Positions 11,670 to 23,600 are shown, counted from the stretch's first letter. The stretch: 64,000 nt of DNA from Monodelphis domestica (GCF_027887165.1 NC_077229.1:369949501-370013500), one strand, 5' to 3'. The notes: a model not told the origin generated them from the letters alone. Numbers and translations: made by a program.

Positions 11670-11880
11670 TATAATAACAGCTGATTCTTATATAGTCTGA
11701 CTTGAAAATTGCCTCATTTTATCCTCACACTAACTCTGGGAAGAATATGCATTTTGCAAATTGAAAAAAAGGCAGACAAATGTTAAGTGACTTGTCCAAT
11801 GTCACACAGCTGAAGTTCAAATATCTGAGGCTGGAACTTGGGTCTTTCTGACTTGGAAGCTATAGTGAGAACAAATGTAC
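11670..11880 (-). mobile_element. MIR/CORE-type SINE (antisense)
   Basis: 'cctcattttatcctcacactaactctgggaag ... gttaagtgacttgtccaatgtcacacagctgaagttcaaatatctgaggctggaacttgggtctttctgac' is the reverse complement of a MIR-family SINE. Confidence 0.75.
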
Positions 11881-13654
11881 AAACATTCCTCTCAAAAGGT
11901 GTTAGGGATATACTTGTAACTTATTTGCTATATAAAATTGAACCCACTAAATTCACATCTGGATTCTGCATGCTTGCCAGATGAATTCTTGACCCAGTTA
12001 ATTCCTTGCTTTAATTTTAAGATCTAACTTCATTTCTGGCTAGTATAACCTGGGTTCTTTGTTAAAAGAGAGATGGACTAGTTTCCCAGCCATATAAAAA
12101 TAGGATCAAACAATGCAATGAGATTTTCTCCTAATTCCCAAAATTGAACCGTTTTCTTCTAATTGTACAAACAACCTATATGTCTTATCTTAAAAAATGA
12201 CCATATACTGATCAAACAGTTTCTCTTATTCTCTGGGAAATCTGGATCTATATTTTCCCACTACTCTGTAAATTTGTAAGAATATGAATCAGTAATTATC
12301 TTTTTTTCACTTTTAACCACTATATTAGAATGCTCCTCTGAAATTTAAAAAAAAATCATCATTCTATCTCTGTCCTAGCAGAAATAGTAGTAGTATGTCA
12401 CAATTTGTAAGGATACACATTCAAATCAGTAGTTCAGTAGTTGCTAACTTTATCTTAGAGACACTTTTTAAAACTACTAAAATAATAAGATATTGAGAAT
12501 AAAACTCTTAAGATGATAAAGATATTTGGAATTTTTTTTTCCTCTGGAAAAACTGAGAAAGTGAAAAGAAAACAATGAATGAGAAAGTGGGCCATCACCA
12601 TTTTTTACCTCATTAGGCTTAATGATTTTAGCAATTTAGTCTTCTCCTTGTTGATCTATGTTACCTGGTCATAGTTCTTGTCTTTATATCAAAGCTTGTA
12701 CTCTGCTGCCAGCTTACTCACATGTCAGGAGCACTTCTGCTTTCTTTCCCCTGGAATTCAAATATTCTTGTGAATTGATTGTATTCATTTTTCACCCTGT
12801 TAACCTATAGGAAACAGGAGCTCTACCACTTCATATATTTATCATAAAACTAATATGCTAATAATAACATTTAATATTATATGAATGATAATTATCCTTG
12901 TCTTATTATTTATTATTTTTAATAATTTGTTATTTTCATGTCTTAAAGGTTAAGTATGATCAAAGTTTCTATTCAGTTAATACATTTCTTAAATATCATC
13001 TTGTTTTTTTAGATGATGGTGAAGAGTAAGAGTACATTTTTAAGTCAAATAACAAATTGAGTAAAAAGTTTTGCTCTGTGAAGACATAGTTAGAATAGTC
13101 AGTCTCTGTCCCATTATACAGGTAATGAGTAAAAACTCAGCACTGAGCCCAGAGCAACTATTACCAGAACACTGACAATGGAACATCTCAAAATTTTATT
13201 GTATTTCAAGGGTAGTATTGCTATATTCTACTTTAAGTGCCATTTCCAATTGTAATCACATCTTTTAAAGCCTAGATAGATGATGGGTATTTTGATTTCT
13301 TCTGTAAGTTTCAATATTGAGAAAGGCCCCAGACCCATTCCTAGCAGGGTGTTTCTAAATCTTAATCTTAAGAGAAATCGGGTTAGGGAGTAAGTGATGG
13401 ATGAAACAGAAAAATGAATTCCTCCTATGTCATATATTATACAAAACCATTTAGACCCATCCATCAGCATCATTATTTGATGATTTCCCCCCTACTTGAG
13501 TTTTTATCATAATGTTCTAGAAGGAGTATACCTGCTTCAGATGTGATTTCAGAGAGAGGTTCAGTATCTGTCATTTCCAAATTTGCGGGGGGATGGACTT
13601 AGGAAGTTTCACATCACTGTTATATAATTCATGTGCTGTAGATGGTAAAAAAGA
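11881..13654. other. No gene seen
   Basis: AT-rich sequence without a recognisable element. The 81-residue frame at 13228-13473 (minus) shows no known domain. Confidence 0.4.
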
Positions 13655-13725
13655 CCAAGATAAAGATAAAGCAATTATTAAGCACTTACTATGTGCCAGG
13701 CACTATCCTGATAAGAATCATAATA
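13655..13725 (-). mobile_element. L2 LINE 3' end (antisense), short
   Basis: 'gcaattattaagcacttactatgtgccaggcactatcctgataag' is the reverse complement of the L2 terminal motif. Confidence 0.65.
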
Positions 13726-14580
13726 AAATTATTTTAAATCCTTGTACTGTTTTGACATAACCTAGCTGTAAATAATAATGACTTCAATTTGTATTTCCAA
13801 AACTATTGTTTAGATTTAAAAAAAAATGTATTAAAATTCTCTTCCTTCTTTGGGAATAGCTACTTTAAAGAAGAATCATGGATATTTCCTTTTTGTATAG
13901 TAACATTAGGTTGTGTTTTAATAATGATGTTCCTGTCTTCTGGAGTCTCTAGCTTGCCATCAGGAAGAGAATAGTCTTTGATGCTGATTTTTTTAGGGGC
14001 TTGTCAGATTAAAGATTAGAAGATACCAAGATATATTTGTGTTGCACTATCAGGCATTGATTTCCATTAAAATAACATGTCTCCCGTTAACTAGAATATA
14101 ACTCAATATGCTCATTTGAGGACATGAAATCTGATGAAGTCTGATAAAATTATTCATTATCTTTGCCCTTAAAAGAAGAATTTTGCACATCTTTAGCGAA
14201 TAAACATCTTTAAAATTTTTTACAGTATGTGTGATTTTGGTCACATATTCTTCATTTAGTTTTAATTAAAATATGTATTATAGGTATTATTAGATTCCTA
14301 AAAAGTATTTTATGCTCAGAAAATGTTTGCTCCAGATTAATGTATGTCTCCAAGAGAAAAAATAAATAAATACAGCATTCAACAGGTTTTATATTTTAGT
14401 TTAAATTTCATTAGCCCTAGAATTTTGTGCTTATTTAGTAAAGTATACTATTGTGGACTGTTTATTTTAAATTGGAAGCAACTTCCCAAATGTTCACAAA
14501 TCATAATTTTTCTAATATCTAACATGGAAGAATTAAGCATTTTCAATGCTCCAAAATGCGTCAAAGTTTGAGAAAGGAGT
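13726..14580. other. No gene seen
   Basis: AT-rich sequence with no recognisable element or coding signal. The small open frames here have AT-driven composition. Confidence 0.4.
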
Positions 14581-14609
14581 CTTATAAGATGGTATATTCT
14601 GTTCTTGGA

Positions 14610-14790
14610 TCATAGGATCATATGATTTATAGATTTAAGGTAACTTAGAAACCAGATAAACATTTCATTCAAACTCCTCATTTTGTAAATGAGGATCACA
14701 AGGATGATGTAGGTAAAGTAATTTGCCCCAAATGAAAGAGATCTTAGAGTCAATTCTTCTGCTTCCTAAGCATCCTTCTTTTAGTAAACA
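14610..14790 (-). mobile_element. MIR-type SINE (antisense)
   Basis: 'ggatcatatgatttatagatttaaggtaacttagaaaccag ... cctcattttgtaaatgaggatcacaagg ... gtaatttgcccc' is an antisense MIR-family copy of the type whose 3' end reads 'agctctgaatctatgatc'. Confidence 0.6.
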
Positions 14791-14834
14791 ACGCTGCTTC
14801 TCCAACTTCTCTGTATATATCACTGATAGAAGAA

Positions 14835-15020
14835 GTATGGTACACTGTAAAGATTTTTAAATTTGGAGTCAAAGGTGCAGAGTTTAACTCTCGTTTTCTA
14901 CCTGTATGAACTTAGAGAAGTCATTATTCTATCTTGACCCTAATTTCTTCTTGCAATCTGAGGAAATAGAATTACATGAACTTTTGGCTCCTTTTAAGAC
15001 TCTGAATTTGGAAATGGTAT
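14835..15020 (+). mobile_element. MIR-type SINE
   Basis: 'tttggagtcaaaggtgcagagtttaactctcg ... gaacttagagaagtcattattctatc ... ctgaggaaatagaattacatgaacttttggctcctttt' follows the MIR-family body and its 'agatgacctttaaggtccctt' type 3' end. Confidence 0.6.
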
Positions 15021-15084
15021 TTCTAATTCTATCATTTTTGACTATATTCACAATTGATACTTATTTTATCTTTATTAGATTATT

Positions 15085-15345
15085 AGATCATGCATGAGTC
15101 TAGAGTCAAGAAGACCTGAATTCAAGTCTATTCTCAGACACTTTCTAGCTATTTGACCATAAACAAATCACATAGCCTATCTCTGAGTTGAATTTGCTCA
15201 CCTACAAAATGAGGATAAAAATAACACCTACATTCCAGGGTTGTTGGGAAGATCAAATGAGATAGTATTTGTAAAGTGCTTAGACTGGAGTTTTGCACAT
15301 AATAATTCTATGTAAATGCTAGTTATCATCATTATTATTTATTAT
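15085..15345 (+). mobile_element. MIR/CORE-type SINE with L2-like tail
   Basis: A recognisable head ('gagtctagagtcaagaagacctgaattcaagtc'), the 'tgaccataaacaaatcacatagcctatctctgag' block, and the tail 'gttgttgggaagatcaaatgagatagtatttgtaaagtgctta ... taaatgctagttatcatcattattattt'. One of the better preserved copies of this family in the window. Confidence 0.8.
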
Positions 15346-15865
15346 ATTCATTAATTAAATAAAATATTTTTGAGAGCCTTCTGCATATAGAATGTCATCC
15401 TACTGAATGAAATAAAAATTAGATAAGAAATGATTCCTTTCTTAATGAAATTTATAATATTAAGTCAATACAAAAATAATTAATTTCTGAAAGTACTATG
15501 ATTGTCTTGACATAGATAATGCAGGTGGCTCTTTGCTACCTCCATGCTTTATCTTAGCAGATGTACTTAAGTTTTTCCTTTGGAATAATGCATGGAAGTT
15601 AAAAAAATAGATGGGATATCTGGTGTTATGAACATAAAAAAGGCCAGTTTGGTTGGATCTTTGAATTTGAGAAGGATTTCATGTACGATTAGGTTGGAGA
15701 AATAACTTAGAGCAAGATTGTTAAGGGCTTCAAAAGCACAACAAAGAAATTTACAATTCATTCTAGAAGCAATAATAAGCCATTCTGAGTCAATTCACCA
15801 GGAGAGTGACATGGTTAGATCAAAGCTTAAGGTAATTAAGAGATCATTGCAACTTTTACAGTAGC
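15346..15865 (-). mobile_element. L2 LINE fragment (antisense)
   Basis: A long decayed antisense L2 3' half. Diagnostic words are 'aaaggccagtttggttggatctttg', 'gcaagattgttaagggcttcaaaagcacaacaaag', 'ctagaagcaataataagccattctgag' and 'caccaggagagtgacatggttagatca'. Confidence 0.75.
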
Positions 15866-16500
15866 AGTTCCTGTGGAGTTCAAAAACACAATGTAAAGGA
15901 TTGGATGTGAGAGAAAAATTAACTATTATGAACAGTATATATATTTTTTTCAGAGGAAAATGAGCTTCAAATGATGTCCACTCTTTCCACTTCATGTTTT
16001 CACATTTCAGAGTCTGATTAACTATATGTTACCAATTATAATAATATTAATCTAAGAGCAAAGGACACAACCTCCTTCCCCTTCTTTCTCCAGAGTATTC
16101 TTTTTTCTTCCTCTCCTTCCTTTCTTTTTTAAGGTATTTAAAATATAACAAAACAATCCTAAATCTTTCTTAATTCGCTTGATGGCAGGATTGTGAGTGG
16201 ACTTGATTCTTCACTTATAGTAAAGGTTTGTAATTTAAATATTTCTTGTGTAGTCCCTTCCAGTTCCTCAAATATGTTTACTTTAAAAAAGTGTTTCAAC
16301 TTGTATGTTTATATTTCAAAGGTTTCACTCAGCATTAGTCTTTTTAACAGGAATAAATGATTCCATCAAAAATTCATTTTCTCCCTAGAGAATTATACTC
16401 AATTTTTCAAGAAAGTTATTCTTAGTATTAAGATTTTTTCCCTTTGTTTTTCAAGTTCTCCCCCCTTTTTAAAAATTTGTAACTGCCAAATTCTTTGTGA
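15866..16500. other. No gene seen
   Basis: AT-rich sequence with a pyrimidine-rich stretch at 16070-16130. No element or coding signal recognised. Confidence 0.4.
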
Positions 16501-16502
16501 TG

Positions 16503-16745
16503 AGTCAGCCAGATGGCTTAAGTGGGTAGGATTCTGATCTTGGTATTGGGAAGTCCTGAATTTAAATCTGGCAGCAGTTTTAGCTGTATGACTTAGCAAA
16601 TAACTTAACCTCTGTTTACCTTAATCCACTGGAGAAGGAAATGGTAAACCACTCCAATATCTTTTCCAAGAAAACCCCATAGATAGCATCAGTTTGCAGT
16701 ATATTTGAGACCATGAAGAGGCAGCCACAAATGAATGACTAAAGA
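16503..16745 (+). mobile_element. tRNA-headed SINE with RTE-type tail
   Basis: A diverged plus-strand copy: head 'gagtcagccagatggcttaagtgggtagg', body 'ctgtatgacttagcaaataacttaacctc', and 'ggagaaggaaatggtaaaccactccaatatcttttccaagaaaacccc', then a decayed tail. Confidence 0.75.
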
Positions 16746-16856
16746 AGACCAACAAATTCTGTGATGTAGTCTAGAAGTCATTGTTACCTGAACTTTTTCT
16801 TTTTGTCTGCTTTCAGTATTTTCCCCTAAACCAAAAGCTTTGGATTTTGACAAAGT

Positions 16857-17596
16857 TTTTTTTATTTTTTTTAATTTAACCCTTACTTATTTAACTTCTT
16901 CTTTTCTGTCTTAGAATTAATACTGTGGATTGGTTCTGTCAATATGAAATTTGGATGCCTCAGTTTACCCCTGCCCTTTGAAAAGCCCCAGTGTCAGACA
17001 CACCTGTTTTAGTTTGAACTATGGACTTTAAGACTGTTTGGAGATTCTAGTGTGGGTGGGTTTTGTAGACATAGTAAAAATGTTAAGTGCCTTTTATTTG
17101 TCTTAGAAGCTTCTCTTGTTATGTTAAAGTTCTCTCAGAAGTTCATATTTTAATTTGATCTTTGTCTTTGTAAAGGTTATAGCTGACCTGCATTGATACT
17201 CCTGAATCTGGCTACAAATTCCTTTGCAACACATTTGATGTTCTCCAGAAAGGTATAAAGGACCAGAAAGTTCTGTCCCTCTTTGGAGCTAGCATTTTAG
17301 CATGGTGTCTGCTCTCAGGGATAAGTCCCCAGAGTCACCAGGGTGAAGGCCCTGTGTGGCATTTAACGCTGGGCTCTGTGTGGTGGCCAATATTGGACCT
17401 TATTCCTATTCCTGATTAAAGATTAGGTTTTTCTTACTACTTTGGAAGTTCTGTGTTATTTCCAAGTTAACAGTTCCAATGCAGGAGAGTGGTAATGACT
17501 AGGCAATGGGGATTAAGTGACTTGCCCAGGGTCATACACCTAGGAATCTGAGGCCAGATTTGAACCCAGGATGTCCTGTCTCTGTCCACCTGCCTC
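16857..17596 (-). mobile_element. tRNA-headed SINE (antisense), split by a solo LTR
   Basis: The two SINE arms are 16857-16936 (A/T-rich end and 'acccttacttatttaac...cttagaattaatactgtggattggttc') and 17473-17596 ('gttccaatgcaggagagtggtaatgactaggcaatggggattaagtgacttgcccagggtcatacacctagg'). Together they match the antisense SINE copies at 27249 and 30715 in the same order. The solo LTR at 16937-17472 lies exactly between the arms. Confidence 0.8.
16937..17472 (+). repeat. Solo LTR inside a SINE, with GTTC target duplication
   Basis: A 536-bp LTR that begins TGTCAATATG and ends AAGTTAACA. It has a TATA box (ggtataaagga) and a polyadenylation-like attaaag about 150 bp further on, so the transcript would run on the plus strand. 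It is flanked by the 4-bp direct repeat gttc (16933-16936 and 17473-17476), as expected for integration by a class I, gammaretrovirus-like ERV. No internal ERV sequence remains, consistent with LTR-LTR recombination. Confidence 0.8.
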
Positions 17597-17599
17597 CTT

Positions 17600-19440
17600 G
17601 ACAATGTTCTTGAGGAAGTAGCTAGTACAATTCTTTTCATTTTACTTTACCCTTAGTTCTATATGGACTAGGTAACTTTCCTTCATAATTTCTTGTAGTA
17701 TGATACACAGGCTATTTTGTTTATTGTGGTATTCAGATAATTCAATTATTTTTTTCTCTCCTTAACCAGTTTTCTAGGTCAATTGTATTCAGTATAAAGT
17801 TATTTGTGTTTTCCTCTTTAAATGTTTTAATATTTTTTTGTATCATAGAGATATTATTTTCTATTTAGTTCAATCTCATTTTAGCTGACTCTATTGATTA
17901 GGTAGGTTTTTTTATCTTTTTAAAAAAAAACTGAACTATTGATTTTTCTTCCATCTTTTTCTCTAGAGATCTAATTTCTTTCCTAAATCATTCCTTTATA
18001 TTTATGCTTTCATTTATATCCTTTAAAAATGCTTGCTTTATTTCATCCAAAATATCTAATTGACCTTGAATCCAAGATCTGTTTCCCTTTGTAGTTTTGC
18101 TTATTGTGAATCTTAAAAACTACTCATACTGTACCTTAGAAGATTTGGTTTAGCTATTCCCTTATTGTAACAATGGAGATACTTGGTCTAACAAGAATCA
18201 GAAATGTATTGGTAACTTTTAAAATTACTCCACCCTACTCAGACAGTGCCTTAGGGGAAGATAAAGTTGTAAACTCCTGATTCAACAATGAAAGTCTCTA
18301 ACTCATACCTTATGGTAAAGTTAGAACCTTAAGATAGGTCTATTTTTAGATCTAATACAAAAGGGTGTTAAGTACCTATAAAGGTTAAATTAATCATAAA
18401 AAGTTCAAGAAACTTACAAAAGGCAAGCTTAACAAAGAGGTGTGAAGTACTAAGAAGATATAATCTAACCAGAGAAGGTGAGAACTAAAGAAAATGAGAA
18501 CTAAGAATGGGCAGTCCTGGGGGAAAAAGCATCTACTATGATTGGTAGACGTGAAAATTTAGGAGAGGTAACATAAGAGAAAATTTCTTTAAAAGGAAGG
18601 GTAAAAAGTCAGTTCAGGGCAATTGAGTTTGGAGTTGAATTGAGTTAGATTCTGAACTGAGTTCAGGAGATTCAGTGGAGGACTGGAGCTTGCTTGGAGA
18701 TGGTCTTGTGGTGAGTAATAAGACTGACTCCCTCTCCCTAGGGTTCAGGGAGGCCACTTTGGCTTAGACCTTTAACTACTTCCTGGTTTGGCCTGAACCA
18801 GAGAAATTTAAATTAACTCTCTCTATATTTCTCTCTCTCTCCTTTCCTTAATTCCTTCTCTCTATATTAATTAAAATCTCCATAATTTCCAGACTGACTT
18901 GGGAATTTTATTTGGAGACCATTTGAATCTAGATTTCAAGTCACAACACTAAAATTATCCTTATATTATACTTATGTAATTATTCTAATATCGTGGGTCT
19001 GGTTCTTCAGTAGACCTGGTTTCATAATTATTCTTTATTGTTAAGTTCTTTTTTGTTTGTTTATTCAACTTACCAATATTGTTTCTAGAATTGTGACTTT
19101 GTATCTGAGCCACTCTCTTTGTCCTTTGGAGGTCTTTCTTGGTACTGATCTGTATTTATAGCTTAGCAATTGTTTTTCATGTTTGTTTGTTTTTTTAATT
19201 TCATGGAATTTTTTTAAAACAATGTTAAAGAATCTTCAAAGGTGGCTTAAGCCAAATATGAGAACTTGCAAAATCTCACTGAGGGCACACTATGACAACT
19301 ACCCTCCTCATATGAACTGTGATGGGTTCCTACCAGTTCTGGATCTCAGTAACACAGCTGAAGGTGGCAGATTTTCAGACACCACAGTTTTGTGCTTTCT
19401 AACCTGGCTACTTGTCTGTTGACTACAATACCTTCTGTTG
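17600..19440 (-). mobile_element. Old L1 ORF1/5' region (antisense), split by a solo LTR
   Basis: The antisense coding pattern of marsupial L1 ORF1 is visible: 'ttcttgtagtatgatacacaggctattttg', 'ggtattcagataattcaattattttt', 'agttttctaggtcaattgta', then the A/T-rich coiled-coil-coding part (17820-18110). 18949-19440 reads as the more N-terminal/5' UTR portion. The solo LTR at 18166-18948 separates the halves. There are many stops, so it is old. Confidence 0.6.
18166..18948 (+). repeat. Solo LTR, class I-like, same family as 47410-48432
   Basis: Starts TGTAACAATGG and ends CAAGTCACAACA. It shares ordered blocks with the LTR at 47410: 'ctccaccctact', 'tgaacaatgaaagt' (as ttcaacaatgaaagt), 'attggtaga.gt', 'cttgtggtgagt', 'aagactgact', 'attaattaaaatctc.ataa' and 'gacttggg'. 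Both lack internal sequence. The exact ends rest on TG...CA termini and comparison of the two copies. No clear target duplication was found. Confidence 0.65.
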
Positions 19441-20790
19441 GATGGATCTGAATGCCTGCTCCAGAGACAGTAACAGAAAAGTTGGCTTGTTCATAGTATG
19501 AATTACAGTTCACAGTAGAAGGTCCTTTTTATAGATGAGAACTCTTTTCCATGACCAAAACTTTAAAAAATCCACCAGTATGCCGTTGACATTTTACTAA
19601 TTTTGAGTTCAGAGTTCTCTTTTTACTGATGTTAGAAACTCCTCTCTTAATTCTCTTCCTTTCCCAATATTGCAACAGAATGCTACTCTGATTACTCCTC
19701 AACTTTTGCTCCCAAACTTCTGCCTCTGATCCTGTTTCCAGTAATCCTAAATCTTCTTATCATGTATCTCTTTATTTCCCATCTTTATCTTATTTTTTTT
19801 GCACATAAAAGCCTTTTGATATAGTCTATTAATCCATCTACACTAAAATAACCCATGAACACCTAGCTATCTTGGAATTAAATGAACTCATATTAATTCT
19901 CATGTCTCTTTCTACATTTCCAATGAAACATTATTTTCTTTGAATCCTGACTTCAGTCCCAAGATACAGGTTTTTATAAGATACATGTTCAAACTTGGAG
20001 ATTACTTAGGTAAATTTTAATGTCAAATGTTAACAAATCAGTGTATACAATTAGAGGATAAGTACAACTCTGCAGTTGTAATCATAGACACACACACAAG
20101 GGTCCCATTCCATCACATTTTGGGGATGAATTTGCTGAATATGTCCCTTCAAGATTTAACCAATTCTCTTAGAGCTATAGACTCAGTAGCCCTTGACTCT
20201 CATTCCTTCTCTTTAATTTCTTATTTTTCTAAATGAAAATAAAAAGTATTTCTATGTATTTCACAAGGGTACCAATGCAAATTTCAAAGTAAATAGGCTA
20301 ACAATACAATGAAATTACCTAAGCTTGTATATATACACACACATTATACAAGTCTTCTGGTAACACACCCACACAGAGCCAGAAATTGTTGCTATTTCTC
20401 TGATGGTGCTTATTAGTTACATCTTATGTATTTATTATTCATGCTGGAAGTTTCTATTCATTATTCACTCTTCCTGATCCAGAGGGAAAAAGTCTGAGTA
20501 GAGTAACTCAAAAAAGACTTTTGGAGAACAGATAAAACCTCTGAATATATCCTTATCCTTTACTTTCAGAAATCTGAACAATTCATATAGATTATTACAA
20601 TGATAATGTTGAATATTATTATTTAATCAAAAGTACTGAAAATATTAACTCCTGATAGATTGCATAGAGTCATATAGTGAAATTTGTGGTCTAAAAGAAT
20701 TATACAATGTGATCTCTTCTCAAAAGGATTTTGTTTATATGGGCAATTTTATTTTTATTTTTAATTTTATTGTAATTATAAATTCAGTCA
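19441..20790. other. No gene seen
   Basis: AT-rich sequence. The 19590-19960 stretch is pyrimidine-rich and may be a decayed LINE, but I cannot assign it. A CA-rich patch lies at 20331-20375. Confidence 0.35.
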
Positions 20791-20799
20791 TTCCAGTCT

Positions 20800-20985
20800 T
20801 CTAGCTGCATGGATTTAGAACTAAAAGGGATGCCATCTAAATGAATCCCACTCATTTTACAGGTAAGAAAACTAAGACCTAGAGGTTAAATTACTTTTCC
20901 AAGATTAAGCAGTTAGTGACAGAGGCAGTGAAATTGGAACTCAGGTTCAAAAACAGTGTTCTTTACACTGTACCAAAATTCCTTG
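20800..20985 (-). mobile_element. MIR-type SINE (antisense)
   Basis: 'catggatttagaactaaaagggatgccatctaaatgaatcccactcattttacaggtaagaaaactaagacctagaggttaaattacttttcc' is an antisense MIR-family copy. Confidence 0.7.
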
Positions 20986-22070
20986 ATTTTTACTTAAAAT
21001 ATATAAGATTTCAGTTATTTTTATTATTATTCATCTTAATGATAGTGTTAAACTGGGTTTATACTATTTAAGGCAACTGTAAATGGTCAATAGGAAACCT
21101 TCTTTGACAAGGGATGGTGCTCCCTTCACTACCTAGAATTTATCTCCATTATAGGAGGTTATAAAAGGTGTCTATAGTCTACTGAAGAGAAATATTCTTT
21201 CAGTCAAAAGCACATATACCATTTGAAAGTAATGTAGTAAAGCAAAACCTGTTTGAGCTGTCAGGATTTCAGTGATTCCTTCAATGAAAGGTTTATCTAT
21301 TCCATCAAAGAAAAACATGTTGAAAAGGGAAGAATGTGGTTTGAGTTGTAATGGGGACACTGTATTCTTCCTAATTACTTAGTTGGTGTAGCCTTAGCTC
21401 AACTCTGCCTTTTACATAGAAATATGATTTTGATACTGAGCATACCTGACCCTGTATCTGCTCATTTAATCTACAGTAGTCAAAGAACTGAAGGAAAGAT
21501 AAATCAGGATTCAGTGAGAAGTTTTAAGCTCTATGTGGTTCAGTTAGGGACTGCTAGACCAAAGGAGAAACATCTAATTGAATGAATAGTACAGTAAGAA
21601 GAAAATTTTAAAGCAATGTAATTAGAATGATCAGAAAATAGGTTTTTCTATCCCTCTAAGTTTGTGATACTTACTGCTGTAACTGGGTGGATCATTCCTA
21701 TAACACTGGAAGCTTTAGGATGGACTAATCAGTATTGTGTAATATAGGAACAAAGACCAGATCCACCCCTACTCTATCCCCCTATAAGTGTGTAGGCTGA
21801 TCTAATTTGTAAAAAAAATTCAAGGCTATCTTAGTTCATAATTTAAATTCAAAAATCCTTTTCACACCATAAGGATATAAGAAATCTTTATATTTGCCAT
21901 GTTAAATCTCTTCATCTCTGTAAGAAATCTTAAAATGAAATTGGTAACAGATTCTAATCTATGTTTTAGTGGTATTAAAAAGAAAGAAAATTCAGTTCAT
22001 TCACTCAAGGATCTTAAAGTCTGAATTGAAATATATGAAAAATTATCAGCATGAATAAAATGTCATTAAT
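20986..22070. other. No gene seen
   Basis: AT-rich sequence without recognised elements. The short open frame at 21172-21360 has no recognisable domain. Confidence 0.4.
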
Positions 22071-22245
22071 GAAGTGCTGAATTTGAAATCAAATAATTTA
22101 AAATCAGATTGAGTTTGAATTCGTGCTTAGTTACTTAGTTAATTTATGAGCTCTGTGCCTCACTGAGAAAATGTATAAAATAAGAGCACGAAAATAGATG
22201 GCCACTAAAGACCCTTCTAGTGTTCAGCCTTTAATCCTTTGATGA
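22070..22245 (+). mobile_element. MIR-type SINE
   Basis: 'gctgaatttgaaatcaaataatttaaaatcagattgagtttgaattcgtgcttagttacttagttaatttatgagctctgtgcctcactgag' with the 3' 'agatggccactaaagacccttctagtgttc' follows the MIR-family layout. Confidence 0.6.
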
Positions 22246-22556
22246 AATTATGGTAAAAAATGAAGACAACAGGTACCACATGGCTGTACATAACAAATTG
22301 TCCAATGAATAGTGTAGGTGATAAGTGCTATGAATTAAGATGTGAACAAAGTCACTTTCTTCTGAAACAGTGGGAAGAAACTTGGGTGGGAAAGTGGGAG
22401 ATGCACTAATCAAGGGATGTAGGTAAGTATGGAAAAAGATAAAGGCAATTATGTACCTAGAAAAATGTCACAGGACACCATAAGGTAAGATACACTGTGA
22501 GGACAGTGAATAAATAATTTTGTATGAAGTTGAGGGTTCCTTTAACTAATGGAAGC

Positions 22557-22884
22557 TGTATAAATGGAGATTTTGAACCCTAAACTTCAATCCCCAGAAG
22601 TCCTTGGTATTTCCCAGAATTCCCTATAATCTCACCTGAGTCTCCATGTTGGTGAGATCACAATTGGTATTTAACTGGCAGTAATGCCTCCCACATGCAC
22701 TTTCTTCCTTGCAATGATGTAGCGAGTATTGTGGTAAACTAAGTGTGGGGATGTTAAATGGGCTAATCAGCCATGGGAACGTGGTTCTTATTTTGTATCT
22801 TCTTTATTCCTTAACTTTTAATGATCCTTAATAAACCTCATAAAATATATTTTTATTATTAGTGATATACTTTTAAATTTAACA
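22557..22884 (+). repeat. Short solo LTR, probably of the same group as the terminal ERV's LTR
   Basis: Begins TGTATAAATGGAG and ends TTTAAATTTAACA. It contains 'ttttgaaccctaaacttcaatccccagaa', comparable with 'cttgaaccctatagactacatttcccacaa' in the LTR at 58199-58468, and a polyadenylation signal in 'ccttaataaacctcataaaatat'. Overall layout and length (about 0.3 kb) match that LTR. No clear flanking duplication. Confidence 0.55.
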
Positions 22885-22914
22885 AGGTTATGCCTTGTAC
22901 AGATTGCTTGATAA

Positions 22915-23005
22915 CTGAATTGTGGAAGGCTTTGAATATTAGGCTTGTGACTTTGGAGTTTTTCCAATGTCAGAGGAAGCCATTGAATACTACTGAGTCA
23001 GGGAA
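22915..23005 (-). mobile_element. L2 LINE fragment (antisense)
   Basis: 'ggaaggctttgaatattaggcttgtgactttggagtttttcc ... gaagccattgaatactactgagtcagggaact' matches the antisense L2 '...agggctttgaatgccaggc...gagccattgaag...gagcaggggagt' block. Confidence 0.6.
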
Positions 23006-23138
23006 CTCCATTATGATGGCTATGTATTAATAGAATTACCCTAAGAATATTATGGAGCAAATTTATTGAGACAGTTTACTACCTCATAGTTTGCTTTCTA
23101 AATCTTAAAGTACTATTTAAATGTATGTAATTATTATC

Positions 23139-23340
23139 TGGGACAGCTAGATGGCTTAGTTGATAGAGTGCCAGACCATGAGTCAGTAAGATCTGAAATC
23201 AAATCCAGCCTCAAATAATTACTAGTTGTGTGATCCTTGACAAGTGACTTAACACCTTTCGGTATCTTTGCCAGGAAAACATCATAGTCAATATGGTCCA
23301 TGGGGACACAAAGTGTCGAACTTGACTGAACAACTAAAGC
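23139..23340 (+). mobile_element. tRNA-headed SINE with RTE-type tail
   Basis: Head 'gggacagctagatggcttagttgatagagtgcc', B-box-like 'gaaatcaaatcc', body 'gtgtgatccttgacaagtgacttaacacc', and tail 'tctttgccaggaaaacatcatag ... ggggacacaaagtgtcgaacttgactgaacaac', which resembles the RTE LINE 3' terminus. The middle block present in other copies is missing. Confidence 0.8.
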
Positions 23341-23409
23341 ACAATTACTATGCATGGTATTTAAAAATTTAAAAACTCAGATTCTAAAGTTGGTTATTGG
23401 TTCATCAAA

Positions 23410-23600
23410 ATGGAGAGGCTATTTGGTATATTGGATAATGAAATATATTTAGAATTGGTAGACCTGGATTTATTTGGATATCATCTCAGATCACCTCAGC
23501 TTCTTATCTTTAATATAGGGATAAGGTTATACAAATTTACTTTCTGGATTGTCTTGAAGAAATTACTTTGAAAATCTAAAAAATACTAGATAAATAAACG
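23410..23600 (+). mobile_element. MIR-type SINE, decayed
   Basis: 'gtatattggataatg..atttagaattggtagacctggatttat' and 'ggattgtcttgaagaaattactttgaaaatctaaa' fit a degraded MIR-family copy. Confidence 0.45.
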
